Shown here piece by piece: positions 19,294 through 27,609 of a stretch of 64,000 nucleotides of DNA (positions are counted from its first letter, which is position 1; every line of letters begins with the position of its first letter). The translations under genes and the position numbers were made by a program. The notes beneath the pieces are model-generated. The model was not told the origin of the DNA and ran no database searches. It saw nothing but the letters and a program-made list of their open reading frames with translations. The DNA lies in the NCBI GenBank assembly GCA_937884605.1, contig CALGDM010000006.1:1-64000 (forward strand). Direction: 5' to 3'. Source of the stretch: an uncultured Spiribacter sp. Lineage in GTDB: Bacteria; Pseudomonadota; Gammaproteobacteria; Nitrococcales; Nitrococcaceae.

Positions 19294-20228
19294 TACTCCG
19301 TTGCCGTTGAAGCGCCCGGTGCGATTTCGGTCCGTGTTGCGGTGCGCCAGGCCCCGGGAGCGGGGTCGCTGACCGCACCGGTTTCAAGGAGATGCGCAAT
19401 GATCTCAAGCCCTGTCACGGCGGCTGGCCCCGGGCGACTGAAGAATCGGTTGCCGTCGAGCAGATACACTTGACCGGCGCCCACAGCGGGCAGCGCATTC
19501 CAGCCGGGCCGCTGTCGAAGTCGCCGCAAACCGGTTTCGGCCCCCGCCAGCGACTGGCCGCAGGGTAGCACCAGGACGTGCGAGGGCGCGAAAGCGCGCA
19601 CCTCGTCCCAGTCGATGACCACCGAGTGATCGCCCGGCGCGTTGAGGGGTTGGCCCCCGGCACTGACAATCATGTCGGGCACCCAGTGACCCCCGATGAA
19701 CAGCGGTTCGGGCCATTCCACCGCCAATACCCGGGGCCGGTCGCCGGTGCCGGGTGTGATGGCGTGACGGCGCCGGTCGAGGGTCGCGATCAGTTCTTCG
19801 CCGCGGGCCGGCACGCCGGCGGCCTCCGCCACCCGTCGGATGTCATGCAGCAGGCCGCAGAGGTCGCGCCCGTCCAGCGCCAGCACTGTGGCATCGCCGA
19901 TGGCGTCGGCGGTCAGGCTGGCGGGCGTTGCGGCACAGACGTCGCAGAGCGACTGCGAAAGAATCAAATCCGGATGCAATGCCTGCAGGGCGCCGGGGTC
20001 GGCCTGAAAAAGCGGGGCGCCACTGGCCAGTCGGTCGCGGACCTCGCGGTCAATCGCCGCCGGGTCGGTCTCGTCGGTATCCAGCGCGGCCAGGCTGACC
20101 CGCGGGCGGTCCATGAGCGCCGGTGGCTGGTCGCACTCCGCGGAAATCCCCACCAGCTGATCCCCCAGACCCAGAGCGGCGACGATTTCGGTGGCACCGG
20201 GAAGCAGCGAAACGATGCGTTGGCTCAT
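19293..20228 (-). CDS. Corrinoid/iron-type substrate-binding protein, BtuF-like, without signal peptide
   Basis: A 311-aa protein of the helical-backbone metal-receptor fold. It starts SQRIVSLLPGATEIVAALG and contains DLILSQSLCDVCA and WPEPLFIGGHWVPDM, typical of proteins annotated as cobalamin-binding. No signal peptide is visible, unlike periplasmic BtuF, so a cytoplasmic role is possible. No btuC or btuD gene is nearby and there is no cobalamin riboswitch in the short upstream region. It is coupled to the SLC13 gene downstream. Confidence 0.75.
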   Translation of the reverse strand: MSQRIVSLLPGATEIVAALGLGDQLVGISAECDQPPALMDRPRVSLAALDTDETDPAAIDREVRDRLASGAPLFQADPGALQALHPDLILSQSLCDVCAATPASLTADAIGDATVLALDGRDLCGLLHDIRRVAEAAGVPARGEELIATLDRRRHAITPGTGDRPRVLAVEWPEPLFIGGHWVPDMIVSAGGQPLNAPGDHSVVIDWDEVRAFAPSHVLVLPCGQSLAGAETGLRRLRQRPGWNALPAVGAGQVYLLDGNRFFSRPGPAAVTGLEIIAHLLETGAVSDPAPGAWRTATRTEIAPGASTATE

Positions 20229-20240
20229 GGCAAGCCGACG

Positions 20241-20423
20241 CTAGCGTCGCCGGCGCTGGCCTGAATGGTGACTGTCGATCCAGGCCTGCCGATTGCGATG
20301 GGATTCCAGGTCGCGGCGCAACCGCTGCTCGAACGCGCGTGCTTCGAGTTCCTGGTCGATCTGGCCGCGCAGCGCATCGAGCGCCTCCCGGCTCAATGCC
20401 TTCAGATCAATGCTTCGGTTCAA
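20241..20423 (-). CDS. Small basic protein of unknown function downstream of a ProQ-like gene
   Basis: A 60-aa predicted protein with a TTG start at 20423 and AGGACC seven bases upstream. It is mostly helical, with a charged middle (LRGQIDQELEARAFEQR) and an arginine-rich C-terminus. It lies 30 bp after the ProQ-like gene and 12 bp before the corrinoid-binding-type gene. I do not recognise the family. Its position suggests a nucleic-acid-related role, but that is inference. Confidence 0.55.
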   Translation of the reverse strand: MNRSIDLKALSREALDALRGQIDQELEARAFEQRLRRDLESHRNRQAWIDSHHSGQRRRR

Positions 20424-20453
20424 TGATAGGTCCTGTTGTGAAGGGCGGTTGGA

Positions 20454-20900
20454 TTACTGGTTGAAGCGATTGGCGAGCTGCTCGAGTTTTTCCTGGCGCT
20501 GGCGGGCCTCGGCTTCTTCGGCCTGCTGGCGTTTGCGCTCGGCGCTGCGCTGCTTTTGCTCGGCCCGCTGCTCGCGGGCGCGGCTGATGGCCGACTCGGT
20601 GACCGCCTCGACGGCTTCCCCACGCAGGTTGACGCGATCATGCCCGGCAATGATGGCGTTCAGGTAGGCCGGTGCCCGCGTGTACCGGGCGAGCGCCTGC
20701 CGGATCAGCCAGTTGGGGACGGGCTCCTCGTTCGGCTCGCCATCGAGGGCGGTGCGCAGGGCCTTTTCAATACCGATCTCGAGGGGGCGGATCTGGTCCC
20801 GTTTGCGGGTAAAGCAATCCGGATAGCGCTGGCTGAGTTCGTTGAGGAATTCACGGGTGCGCTCGGCACGCCGCTGCCTCTGGCGATTGGAATTTGACAT
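20454..20900 (-). CDS. ProQ/FinO-domain RNA-binding protein
   Basis: A 148-aa protein with a FinO/ProQ domain at about 15-105: LNELSQRYPDCF, RPLEIGIEKAL, ALARYTRAPAYLNAI and VNLRGE. A basic and Gln/Glu-rich coiled C-terminus follows. E. coli ProQ is longer because it has an added C-terminal domain; this is the short form. The family binds structured small RNAs and mRNA 3' ends. ATG at 20900 is chosen because conservation begins there. No strong ribosome-binding site is seen. Confidence 0.85.
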   Translation of the reverse strand: MSNSNRQRQRRAERTREFLNELSQRYPDCFTRKRDQIRPLEIGIEKALRTALDGEPNEEPVPNWLIRQALARYTRAPAYLNAIIAGHDRVNLRGEAVEAVTESAISRAREQRAEQKQRSAERKRQQAEEAEARQRQEKLEQLANRFNQ

Positions 20901-20929
20901 GACTAAAGCATACGCGATGCGAATATGGG

Positions 20930-20958
20930 TCAACAGACCGGCGGTCGGGTTGTATGAT
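20930..20958 (+). promoter_or_regulatory. Possible promoter for the unknown gene at 20995
   Basis: TCAACA (20930-20935) and TATGAT (20953-20958) are spaced by 17 bp. The predicted start point near 20965 would leave a short leader before the ATG at 20995. It lies in the divergent region between this gene and the ProQ-like gene. Confidence 0.4.
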
Positions 20959-20994
20959 GCAGTGATGAAACATGCGACGGCAAAGGTGGATTTG

Positions 20995-21414
20995 ATGAGA
21001 GCAGAGCCCGTTATCCCCAAGCAAGAGCTCCTGCAGATTCTCGAAGACAATCCATTCGAGCACCTCTCGAGCAGCGTCCACGTCATGGATAACCAGCGCG
21101 GCAGCGGCCATGAGCTGGCCGGCGTATCGTTGTACTCCAACGCCCGCGGCTGGATGGCACAGGTCAACTGGCGGGCAATTGTCGACGCCGACGAAATCAC
21201 GCTTCGCGTCGGCGATGGCGACAGTGGGGAACGCGCCTACGAACTGCGCGATGCGGATCACTTTCGTCTCGCCGTCGGTGACGATGGCGGCGATCCGGTC
21301 AGCGCCGACGAAGTCTCGGCACTGGTGGCCCAGTCGCCACTCGCCAAGAGCTGGGAGGAAGACGTCGTGGGCGTACTCAAGGAGTCCCGCGAGCGCCAGG
21401 CAACCGTGCACTGA
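20995..21414 (+). CDS. Conserved-looking protein of unknown function
   Basis: A predicted soluble protein of 139 aa that begins MRAEPVIPKQELLQILEDNP. It is acidic, with no membrane span or signal peptide. A beta-rich middle (GVSLYSNARGWMAQVNWRAI, then DEITLRVGDGDSG) is followed by an acidic C-terminal helix. ATG at 20995 is preferred because AGGTGG lies just upstream and the putative -10 box would lie too near the other in-frame ATG at 20965. I do not recognise the family. It is followed at once by the uracil-DNA-glycosylase-like gene. Confidence 0.65.
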   Translation: MRAEPVIPKQELLQILEDNPFEHLSSSVHVMDNQRGSGHELAGVSLYSNARGWMAQVNWRAIVDADEITLRVGDGDSGERAYELRDADHFRLAVGDDGGDPVSADEVSALVAQSPLAKSWEEDVVGVLKESRERQATVH

Positions 21415-21415
21415 C

Positions 21416-22096
21416 GTGCGGAGCTTGCCCGGCGCCCTGCGCGAACGCTTTCGCACGGCGGCCGCCGAGCTGACCGGCCGTGATGACGCGGTCTATGCCG
21501 CCGCCGGCCGCGATCCGGCGGAGCCGGTTTTTGGTCTGGGGCCGGCGGATGCCGACATCGCCTTTTTTGGTCGGGATCCGGGGCGCGACGAGGTGCACAT
21601 CGGCGTGCCCTTCATTGGCGCCGGTGGTCGTCAGGTCCGCCGGGTGCTCCACGAGCGCCAGTTCCATGCCCCCCTCACCGACACCGCCGGGGCGCTGGCA
21701 GCGGGAGAGGCCTATTTCTGGGCCAATACCGTCCCCTACAAACCCGTCGGCAACAAGGCCTGGCCCATGAAGGTCAAACGCCGCTTTCAGCCGCTGGTCG
21801 CCGAGCTGCTGCTCGATCAGTGGCAGGGGCGCGAGGTGATTACCCTCGGGCGCGAGGCCTTTTTCTGGTTTGGGCTTGACCAGCCGCCGGCGGAGCGGCG
21901 CCGGCTGGAAGATCATTGGCAGCTTGACGAGCGCTTCACGGCGTCCATCGAGATGGATTTCTGTGGCCCGGACGGGGTTCGCCGGCCGCTGCGGTTGCAT
22001 CCGCTGCCGCATCCTTCGCCGCTCAATGCCACCTGGTTCAAGCGCTTCCCGGGCCTGCTGGCGGCGCGTCTGGACGCGCTGGAGGGTCGGCCATGA
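21416..22096 (+). CDS. Uracil-DNA glycosylase superfamily protein
   Basis: A 226-aa protein with a GTG start one base after the previous stop. Two superfamily motifs are visible: IAFFGRDPGRDEVHIGVPFI, which corresponds to the GExPG...GxPF active-site block, and HPLPHPSPLNATW, the HPSP-type motif. The residue after the first Gly differs from classic family 4 enzymes (GRDPG rather than GEAPG), so the base specificity may differ. No clear Cys quartet for a 4Fe-4S cluster is seen. It overlaps the creatininase gene by 4 bp. Confidence 0.72.
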   Translation: MRSLPGALRERFRTAAAELTGRDDAVYAAAGRDPAEPVFGLGPADADIAFFGRDPGRDEVHIGVPFIGAGGRQVRRVLHERQFHAPLTDTAGALAAGEAYFWANTVPYKPVGNKAWPMKVKRRFQPLVAELLLDQWQGREVITLGREAFFWFGLDQPPAERRRLEDHWQLDERFTASIEMDFCGPDGVRRPLRLHPLPHPSPLNATWFKRFPGLLAARLDALEGRP

Positions 22097-22902
22097 GCGC
22101 CCACGACTGGGCCGACCACACCAGCCATTCCCTGCGCGGCGACATCAGCGAGGCAAGCGTCGCGCTGCTGCCGCTGGGTGCGATCGAGCAGCACGGCGGT
22201 CATTTGCCGCTTGCCACTGACACCTGGATTGCCGAGGGGCTATCGAAGGCGGCGATGCAGCGCTGTGATGAGCGGGTGCACCTACTGCGGATGCCCACGC
22301 AGGCGTTGGGACAGGGCCTTGAGCACATGGACTGGGCCGGCACTCTGGCCCTGTCCCCGGCCACCTTCGAGGCAATGCTCTATGATCTGGGCGCGTCGTT
22401 GGCCCGGGCCGGGGTGCGCCGGGTTGTGATGTTCTCCGCCCATGGCGGCAATCTCGCCACAGTCGCCACGGCCGCGCTGCGCCTGCGGCGGGACTTTGGT
22501 CTGCTGGTGGTGCAGACCTGCTATTTCGACTTTCCGCCCCCTGCCGATGCATTAACCGCCCGTGAGGCGCGCGAAGGATTGCATGGCGGGGCGCTGGAGA
22601 CTGCCTTGATGTGGCATTTTGCGCCGCAACAGGTGGTGCCGAGCGCGATCGACCATCACGCGTCGGTGGAATTCGAGGCGCTTTCGGCGTTCGAGTGGAT
22701 CGGTGCTGAGACGCGCCCGGCCCGGTTCGCCTGGCTGGCCGGCGATCTCAACCCCGCCGGGGTGTGCGGTGATGCGCGGGTGGCGGATGCGGCGCTTGGC
22801 GCCCGTCTGGCGGCGCACTACGCGGAGGCACTGGCAGCCATTGTGACCGAGGCGGCGGACTTTCCCCTGGATTGCCTGTCGCCGCCGGCCCCCGGGGGCT
22901 AG
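22093..22902 (+). CDS. Creatininase-family amidohydrolase
   Basis: A 269-aa metal-dependent hydrolase. Metal ligands match the family: E32/H34/D43 in GAIEQHGGHLPLATD, H117 in SAHGGN, and a Glu in HGGALETAL. The superfamily includes creatininase, the mycofactocin protein MftE and the archaeal ArfB deformylase that acts on a GTP-derived formamidopyrimidine. It converges with, and overlaps by 4 bp, a GTP cyclohydrolase II gene. A role in the neighbouring GTP-derived pathway is therefore possible but unproven. No mycofactocin genes are present. Confidence 0.85.
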   Translation: MSAHDWADHTSHSLRGDISEASVALLPLGAIEQHGGHLPLATDTWIAEGLSKAAMQRCDERVHLLRMPTQALGQGLEHMDWAGTLALSPATFEAMLYDLGASLARAGVRRVVMFSAHGGNLATVATAALRLRRDFGLLVVQTCYFDFPPPADALTAREAREGLHGGALETALMWHFAPQQVVPSAIDHHASVEFEALSAFEWIGAETRPARFAWLAGDLNPAGVCGDARVADAALGARLAAHYAEALAAIVTEAADFPLDCLSPPAPGG

Positions 22903-24011
22903 CGGGACTGCTCGCCCACCGATCCCGAGACGACATCATCGAGCCAATGGCCCGCCCGCTCGGCCTTGGTGGTCAGGTAGCGCTCGTTGTGGCGGTTGAG
23001 TGCGCCATGAACCGCTTCGCGACCAGCGATCTCGATGCCGTGCCGTTCGAGGGCCGCGATCTTGCCCGGGTTGTTGGTCATTAACCGAACCCGACCGATT
23101 CCCAGGTCATCGAGCATGGCCGCGGCCACCTCGTAACGGCGTTCATCCGCGCCGAATCCCAGCAACCGATCGGCGTCGACGGTGTCGAGGCCTGTGTCCT
23201 GAAGCCCGTAGGCCCGCAGTTTATTGGCAAGGCCAATGCCGCGACCTTCCTGAGCCAGGTAGAGCAGGATGCCGCCCCCTTCCTCCGCGATCGTGCCCAC
23301 CGCACTGCGCAGCTGCTCGCCGCAATCACAGCGCAGTGACCCGAACAGATCCCCGGTGAGGCAGGCTGAGTGCATGCGCAGCGCCGGCGTGTCCGGCCAC
23401 TGCTCGGGATCGCCCACCATTAACGCGACATGCTCGAGCAACCCGTCCGCCTCGCGATAGAGGATGAACCGCGATTGCTCGGAGTCGGTCAGCGGGACCC
23501 GCGCTTCGCTGATCCGCTCGGGTTGCCGGGCGTTTTCGATACCCGCTGCGTGGATGTCCGCGACGTCAACCGACAGGATCTCGCCATTGCGGATTTCATC
23601 GCCCAGCCGGTCATCGCCATCGCGGGTGTCAATCGCTACGAGTGCCGGCATCAGGGTAGCCTGGCGGGCGAGGTCAAGCGCCGCCTGCTCGTCGGCGCGC
23701 GTGTTGCGGGCCGCCGGCCGGGCGCTGCGGGTGGTGAGATCGCCGGCCAGCGTAACGGCCGTCTCGACGCTGTCATGCGCATCCAGCGTCACGGCCAGAT
23801 CCTCGCCGGGGACGGTCTCCATGCCGATGGCGCGGGCGCGGTGGCGGGTCATCAGCAACCGTGCCTCTCCCGACGCCAGCGCTCGCGCCCGGGTCATCAG
23901 TCCATCGCTGAGGTTTTCCAGCGCCAGCACCAGCATCCCGCCGGCGGGGTGGGTTACGTGGACGGGTTCGCCCCGCCTGAGGTCGATCAGTGCGCGCCGG
24001 ATGCGCTGCAT
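22899..24011 (-). CDS. ribA: GTP cyclohydrolase II with degenerate RibB-like N-terminal domain
   Basis: A 370-aa protein. The C-terminal half is a complete GCH II: zinc cysteines C217, C228 and C230 in HSACLTGD/SLRCDCG, QEGRGIGLANKLRAYGLQD with Y268, and TNNPGK. It opens GTP and releases formate and pyrophosphate. The N-terminal 160 residues resemble RibB in the opening ALIDLRRGEPVHV but lack the acidic DDEDRENE and the RPGH and GHTE motifs, so DHBP synthase activity is not expected. GGAGCAGGC precedes the ATG. It is divergent from the RibD-type reductase gene by 62 bp. Confidence 0.88.
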   Translation of the reverse strand: MQRIRRALIDLRRGEPVHVTHPAGGMLVLALENLSDGLMTRARALASGEARLLMTRHRARAIGMETVPGEDLAVTLDAHDSVETAVTLAGDLTTRSARPAARNTRADEQAALDLARQATLMPALVAIDTRDGDDRLGDEIRNGEILSVDVADIHAAGIENARQPERISEARVPLTDSEQSRFILYREADGLLEHVALMVGDPEQWPDTPALRMHSACLTGDLFGSLRCDCGEQLRSAVGTIAEEGGGILLYLAQEGRGIGLANKLRAYGLQDTGLDTVDADRLLGFGADERRYEVAAAMLDDLGIGRVRLMTNNPGKIAALERHGIEIAGREAVHGALNRHNERYLTTKAERAGHWLDDVVSGSVGEQSR

Positions 24012-24073
24012 GCCTGCTCCTTGGAATCGATTTCTCGCAATAGACCGTTCATGCCTGTAACAATTCCATCAAC

Positions 24074-24895
24074 ATGACACAGCATAACCGATCGCGGGAG
24101 AGCAGCTCACCGTCGACGGGCTGGGAGGCACTTGTTGCCCAGTGCCGTCGCGACGCCCTGCCGGCTGCAACGCCACCGACGGCTTGTCCGGCGGACATCG
24201 ACGGTCTCGGCGCCGACGCCGTCGGGCCGGCACTGCAGGCGCGCTACGCGCCGTTGCTGGCTCCGGTCCAGCAACGGCCACGGGTGGTCGCGCAGCTTGG
24301 ACAAAGCCTCGACGGGCGGATCGCAACCGCCAGCGGGCATTCCCATTACGTGACCGGCGCCGCCGACCGGGCCCACCTGCATCGCCTGCGGGCGCTCTGC
24401 GACGCGGTACTGGTCGGGGCCGGGACCGTGGCGGCGGATAATCCCCGTTTGACCGTTCGCGAAGTGCCGGGGCCCAACCCGCGGCGCGCGGTGGTCATGA
24501 GTCGTCCGGGGCTGCCGGCCGACGCGGCGCTCTTTCGGGATGGCGCCGCCCCCACCTGGGCGCTGACGGGTCCGTCGGTGTCTGCACCGGCGGTGGATCG
24601 CGGCTTTGCACTGCCCGATCTGGCACCGGCCACCGTGCTCGAGTGCCTGGCGGCGGCCGGTATCCAGCGGTTGCTGGTGGAGGGCGGGGCCCAGACCGTT
24701 TCGGCATGGCTCGCGGCCGGGCTGGTGGATACGCTCTATCTGGTGGTCGCGCCGGTGATTATCGGGGCCGGGCCGACCGGCCTGAACCTGCCGGGCATCG
24801 ATCACATGGACCAGGCCCTGCGCCCTGCGGTCACCCCCTTCGACCTGGGGGATGACCGGCTCTACCGGCTTGACTTCAGCGCCGTAACAGCATGA
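24074..24895 (+). CDS. RibD C-terminal-domain (pyrimidine reductase) protein without deaminase domain
   Basis: A 273-aa dihydrofolate-reductase-like protein. The RibD_C domain begins near residue 70: VVAQLGQSLDGRIATASGHS, VGAGTVAADNPRLTVR and LLVEGGAQTVSAWL are typical NADPH-reductase blocks. The N-terminal 68 residues show no deaminase zinc motif. It would reduce a ribosylaminopyrimidine phosphate, or a related compound. It faces the GCH II gene across 62 bp, and its last 20 bp overlap the convergent flippase-like gene. Confidence 0.85.
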   Translation: MTQHNRSRESSSPSTGWEALVAQCRRDALPAATPPTACPADIDGLGADAVGPALQARYAPLLAPVQQRPRVVAQLGQSLDGRIATASGHSHYVTGAADRAHLHRLRALCDAVLVGAGTVAADNPRLTVREVPGPNPRRAVVMSRPGLPADAALFRDGAAPTWALTGPSVSAPAVDRGFALPDLAPATVLECLAAAGIQRLLVEGGAQTVSAWLAAGLVDTLYLVVAPVIIGAGPTGLNLPGIDHMDQALRPAVTPFDLGDDRLYRLDFSAVTA

Positions 24896-25754
24896 TCAGC
24901 CCGGGGGTGCTGGCTGCCAGTGACAGTGCGCCGTAGAGCACCGCGGCGGTGATGCCTTCGGCCGCCGGCAGTCCGGCCAGCGGCCAGAGCAGGGCGGCCG
25001 CTCCCTCGCGCAGCCCCCATCCCGCGATGCTCGCGGGGATCAGCATGGTGAATAGAACCAGCGGGATCAGTGGCAGCCAGCTTGACGCCGGTGCCGCCGG
25101 ATCCAGCGCCAGAACACAGCAGGCATAGACGCCAATATAGCTGGCGGCGACGGCGAGGGAGGCGGCCAGCTGGACGGGCAGCACCCGCGGAGCAAGCAGC
25201 GCCGACTGCATCGCGCGGCCCCAGTCACTGAGCCCGGCGCGTCGGTGACGCGGAATCAGACGGATGGCGATGATCACCGCCGCGGCCACGCCCACGGTCA
25301 GCGACAGGCCGCCCCAGGAAACTGGCAGACTCAACGCGCCGCCGGGTGGCGACCATACCCACACGCCCACCGCGATCGCCACCATCGCGAGCTGTCCCGA
25401 TAGACGCTCGATGACAACGGCCTGAAAGGCCGGTCCCCGACGCGGCATCTCCTGACTATGGCGCCAGGCGCGCTGGGCGTCGCCGATGACACCGCCGGGC
25501 AGCACCTGATTGACCAGTGTGGCCAGATAGTACTCGCCAACCGCCCGGCCCGCCGGCAGCGCAATCTGCAGCCGGGCGGCGGTAAACTGCCAGCGCCACG
25601 CCGACAGAAGCACCTGGGCGACGGTGATGGAAAGCGCCATGATCATCCAGCCCGGCTGGATGGCCTGCAGCCGCTCGAGCACACCGGCCCCGAACTGTTG
25701 GGCAACCAGGCCCAGAATGGCGAGGCTGATCAGCAGTCGAATCAGTCGCGGCAC
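24876..25754 (-). CDS. Lysylphosphatidylglycerol synthase TM-region/AglD-like (UPF0104) membrane protein
   Basis: A 292-aa integral membrane protein with about eight spans. NQVLPGGVIGDAQRAWRH, VIERLSGQLAM and GWGLREGAAALLWPL are the usual signatures of this family. Related domains are the flippase part of MprF and archaeal AglD, and are linked to moving or modifying lipids. It is the last gene of a five-gene minus-strand run that includes a methyltransferase and a glycosyltransferase, overlapping the former by 13 bp. Its substrate is unknown. Confidence 0.82.
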   Translation of the reverse strand: MPRLIRLLISLAILGLVAQQFGAGVLERLQAIQPGWMIMALSITVAQVLLSAWRWQFTAARLQIALPAGRAVGEYYLATLVNQVLPGGVIGDAQRAWRHSQEMPRRGPAFQAVVIERLSGQLAMVAIAVGVWVWSPPGGALSLPVSWGGLSLTVGVAAAVIIAIRLIPRHRRAGLSDWGRAMQSALLAPRVLPVQLAASLAVAASYIGVYACCVLALDPAAPASSWLPLIPLVLFTMLIPASIAGWGLREGAAALLWPLAGLPAAEGITAAVLYGALSLAASTPGLIMLLRR

Positions 25755-26563
25755 GGAATAACCAGCAGATCCTGATGCCCGACCGTGATGAAACTGCGCT
25801 CGAGAAGGCGCAGACGCTCGTCCCGCCAGCGATCGATGGCGGCCGCTGCGTCGGGTTGCTGGGTCCGGGCGGCTTCATGCCAGCCTTCGATGAGGGGCCG
25901 TTGCAGCGCCGCCTGTTCAGGGGTGAGCTGCCAGTCACTGGGCCGGCAATGGACGTCTGCGCCGCGCTCGCGGAATAACTGCGCCGCAACGGCGGGGGCA
26001 TCCGGGCCCAGTGCCGGCCCCATGTCCTTGGCACCGCGCTGGTGGGCAAGGACCGCGGCCGCGACCTGCCAGTCACCCTCCAGCGTGGGTGAAAACGCCA
26101 GTCGCCCGTCCACGCTGAGGGCAAACAGGGCCGGCAGGCACCGCCGGCAGCAGGTGTCCACCACCCGCCGCAGCCAGTCCTCGGAGACCAGATCCAGCAG
26201 TGCCGAGGCGGTGAGCAGATCAGGTGGGGTGTCGAGGCAGTCGGGAAAGCCCCCCAGATCGGCCGTTTGGGCCCGCGCCTGAACCCGCGCTGCAGCGCCG
26301 TCATCATCGGCCGGATGCGCCATGGCCACGGCCTGGTCCAGCAGTTCGCGGTCGTGATCGATGAGCGTCCACTCCTGCGCCTGGGGCAGGCGCGGACCCA
26401 GATAGCGCAGGTTGCTGCCGGCGCCGGCGCCCAGATCGCTGATCCGGATCGTTCGGTCCCGGGGCAAAGCGTCGATCAGGGCACTGAGCAGCGTGTCGTC
26501 GCGGGCCGCATGGTCAGCCGGTTCACGCAGGGTCAGCCAGCGGGCGGCGAATTGCTCGGGCAT
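25742..26563 (-). CDS. Class I SAM-dependent methyltransferase
   Basis: A 273-aa protein with the SAM-binding motif ISDLGAGAGSNLRYL near residues 41-55 and the acidic end of beta-2 in LIDHDRELLD. LTASALLDLVSEDWL lies at the motif IV/post-I region. The substrate cannot be told from sequence. It overlaps the glycosyltransferase gene by 31 bp and the flippase-like gene by 13 bp, which strongly suggests joint expression with the surrounding pathway genes. Confidence 0.85.
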   Translation of the reverse strand: MPEQFAARWLTLREPADHAARDDTLLSALIDALPRDRTIRISDLGAGAGSNLRYLGPRLPQAQEWTLIDHDRELLDQAVAMAHPADDDGAAARVQARAQTADLGGFPDCLDTPPDLLTASALLDLVSEDWLRRVVDTCCRRCLPALFALSVDGRLAFSPTLEGDWQVAAAVLAHQRGAKDMGPALGPDAPAVAAQLFRERGADVHCRPSDWQLTPEQAALQRPLIEGWHEAARTQQPDAAAAIDRWRDERLRLLERSFITVGHQDLLVIPCRD

Positions 26564-27609
26564 GGTGATGCCTCCTCGATAAGAGCCATGAAAAGCGCGA
26601 CGCTCTGATCCCAGTCATTGAGCTGACGGCGAGCGCGACGGGCGCCCCGGGCCAGGGCCCGACGCCGGGGGTGAGCATCCAGCAGATCGGCGATGGCATC
26701 GCGCAGCGCTGCCGGGTCATCCGGCGGGACGGCAATGCCCGCCTCCGGCGGAAGCGTGGTTGCAAGGGCGCCGCCGGTGGTGGTGATCACCGGCAGACCA
26801 TAGGCGATGGCCTCGCTGATCACCATGCCGTAGCCCTCGTAGACCGACGGCAGGACGAACAGGTCGGCGTGGCGATAGGCCGCGTCAAGGCGCTGCTCAT
26901 CCGCGGCGCCGTTGATCGAGACGCGATCCCTCAGGCCCTGGGCATCGCGCTGCCTCGCCACGGCAGCGGCATAGTCGGGATCCAGCTCTGACGAGCCGAT
27001 GAGCTGACACTCCCAGGACCGGTCGACAACCCCGGCAAGTGCCTCGATCAGGTGGTGCTGAGCCTTGCGCGGCGTAATGGACGCCACACAGAGCAGCAAG
27101 GGCGGCTGCCCCGGGCGTCCCGTGGCGAGGGGGCGCGGCGTGCATCCGGGCGGGATCACGTCGACTTCGCCGTGATGCAAACCCAGCGCGTTCAAACGCC
27201 GGGCGGTGAAGGCGCTGGTGGCGATAACGCGGGTTGCCACGTCCAGGGCCCGGGTTTCGTCACTGATCAATTGCTGCACCCGGGCGGGATCAACACCGGT
27301 TTCGTCGGCGAGGGGATGATGAACCAGCGCATGAATGCGGAGGCGTCCGGCATGGGGTTTGACGGCCGCCGCCAGCCTGCCCAGCACCAGACCGTCAATC
27401 ACCACCACCCGGCCGTCGGGGATTCGCGCAAGCGCACCATCCACGGCCTGACGGGCGGTGGCATCGGCATCGGGAAAGCAGCCGGGCAGCTCGTCGACGT
27501 GGACTGCGAGGCCCGCGGCGCGCAGGCCGTCGATGATCCGGCGGTCATACCGACTGCCCCCGGTGGGGCGGTCCAGCGACCCCGGCACCAGGAAATGGCA
27601 GGCGGTCAC
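26533..27609 (-). CDS. GT4-family glycosyltransferase
   Basis: A 358-aa GT-B glycosyltransferase. The N-terminal domain has the short GGSRYDRRIIDGL loop. The C-terminal domain has LLCVASITPRKAQHHLIEAL and the EX7E-like motif in YEGYGMVISEAIAYGLPVI, which binds the sugar-nucleotide phosphate. No signal peptide or membrane span is seen, so it works in the cytoplasm. The acceptor is unknown; the neighbours suggest a small molecule derived from GTP or a lipid carrier. It overlaps the PTPS-like gene by 4 bp. Confidence 0.88.
   Translation of the reverse strand: MTACHFLVPGSLDRPTGGSRYDRRIIDGLRAAGLAVHVDELPGCFPDADATARQAVDGALARIPDGRVVVIDGLVLGRLAAAVKPHAGRLRIHALVHHPLADETGVDPARVQQLISDETRALDVATRVIATSAFTARRLNALGLHHGEVDVIPPGCTPRPLATGRPGQPPLLLCVASITPRKAQHHLIEALAGVVDRSWECQLIGSSELDPDYAAAVARQRDAQGLRDRVSINGAADEQRLDAAYRHADLFVLPSVYEGYGMVISEAIAYGLPVITTTGGALATTLPPEAGIAVPPDDPAALRDAIADLLDAHPRRRALARGARRARRQLNDWDQSVALFMALIEEASPCPSNSPPAG

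Noticed and set aside
17842-19473. A 543-codon plus-strand frame
   Set aside because: It is antisense to the SLC13 carrier and part of the BtuF-like gene, with no recognisable motifs.
22899-24011. GCH II variant that stops at the formylated intermediate
   Set aside because: The Tyr (Y268) whose replacement is linked to that product in a Streptomyces enzyme is kept, so ordinary GCH II chemistry is more likely.
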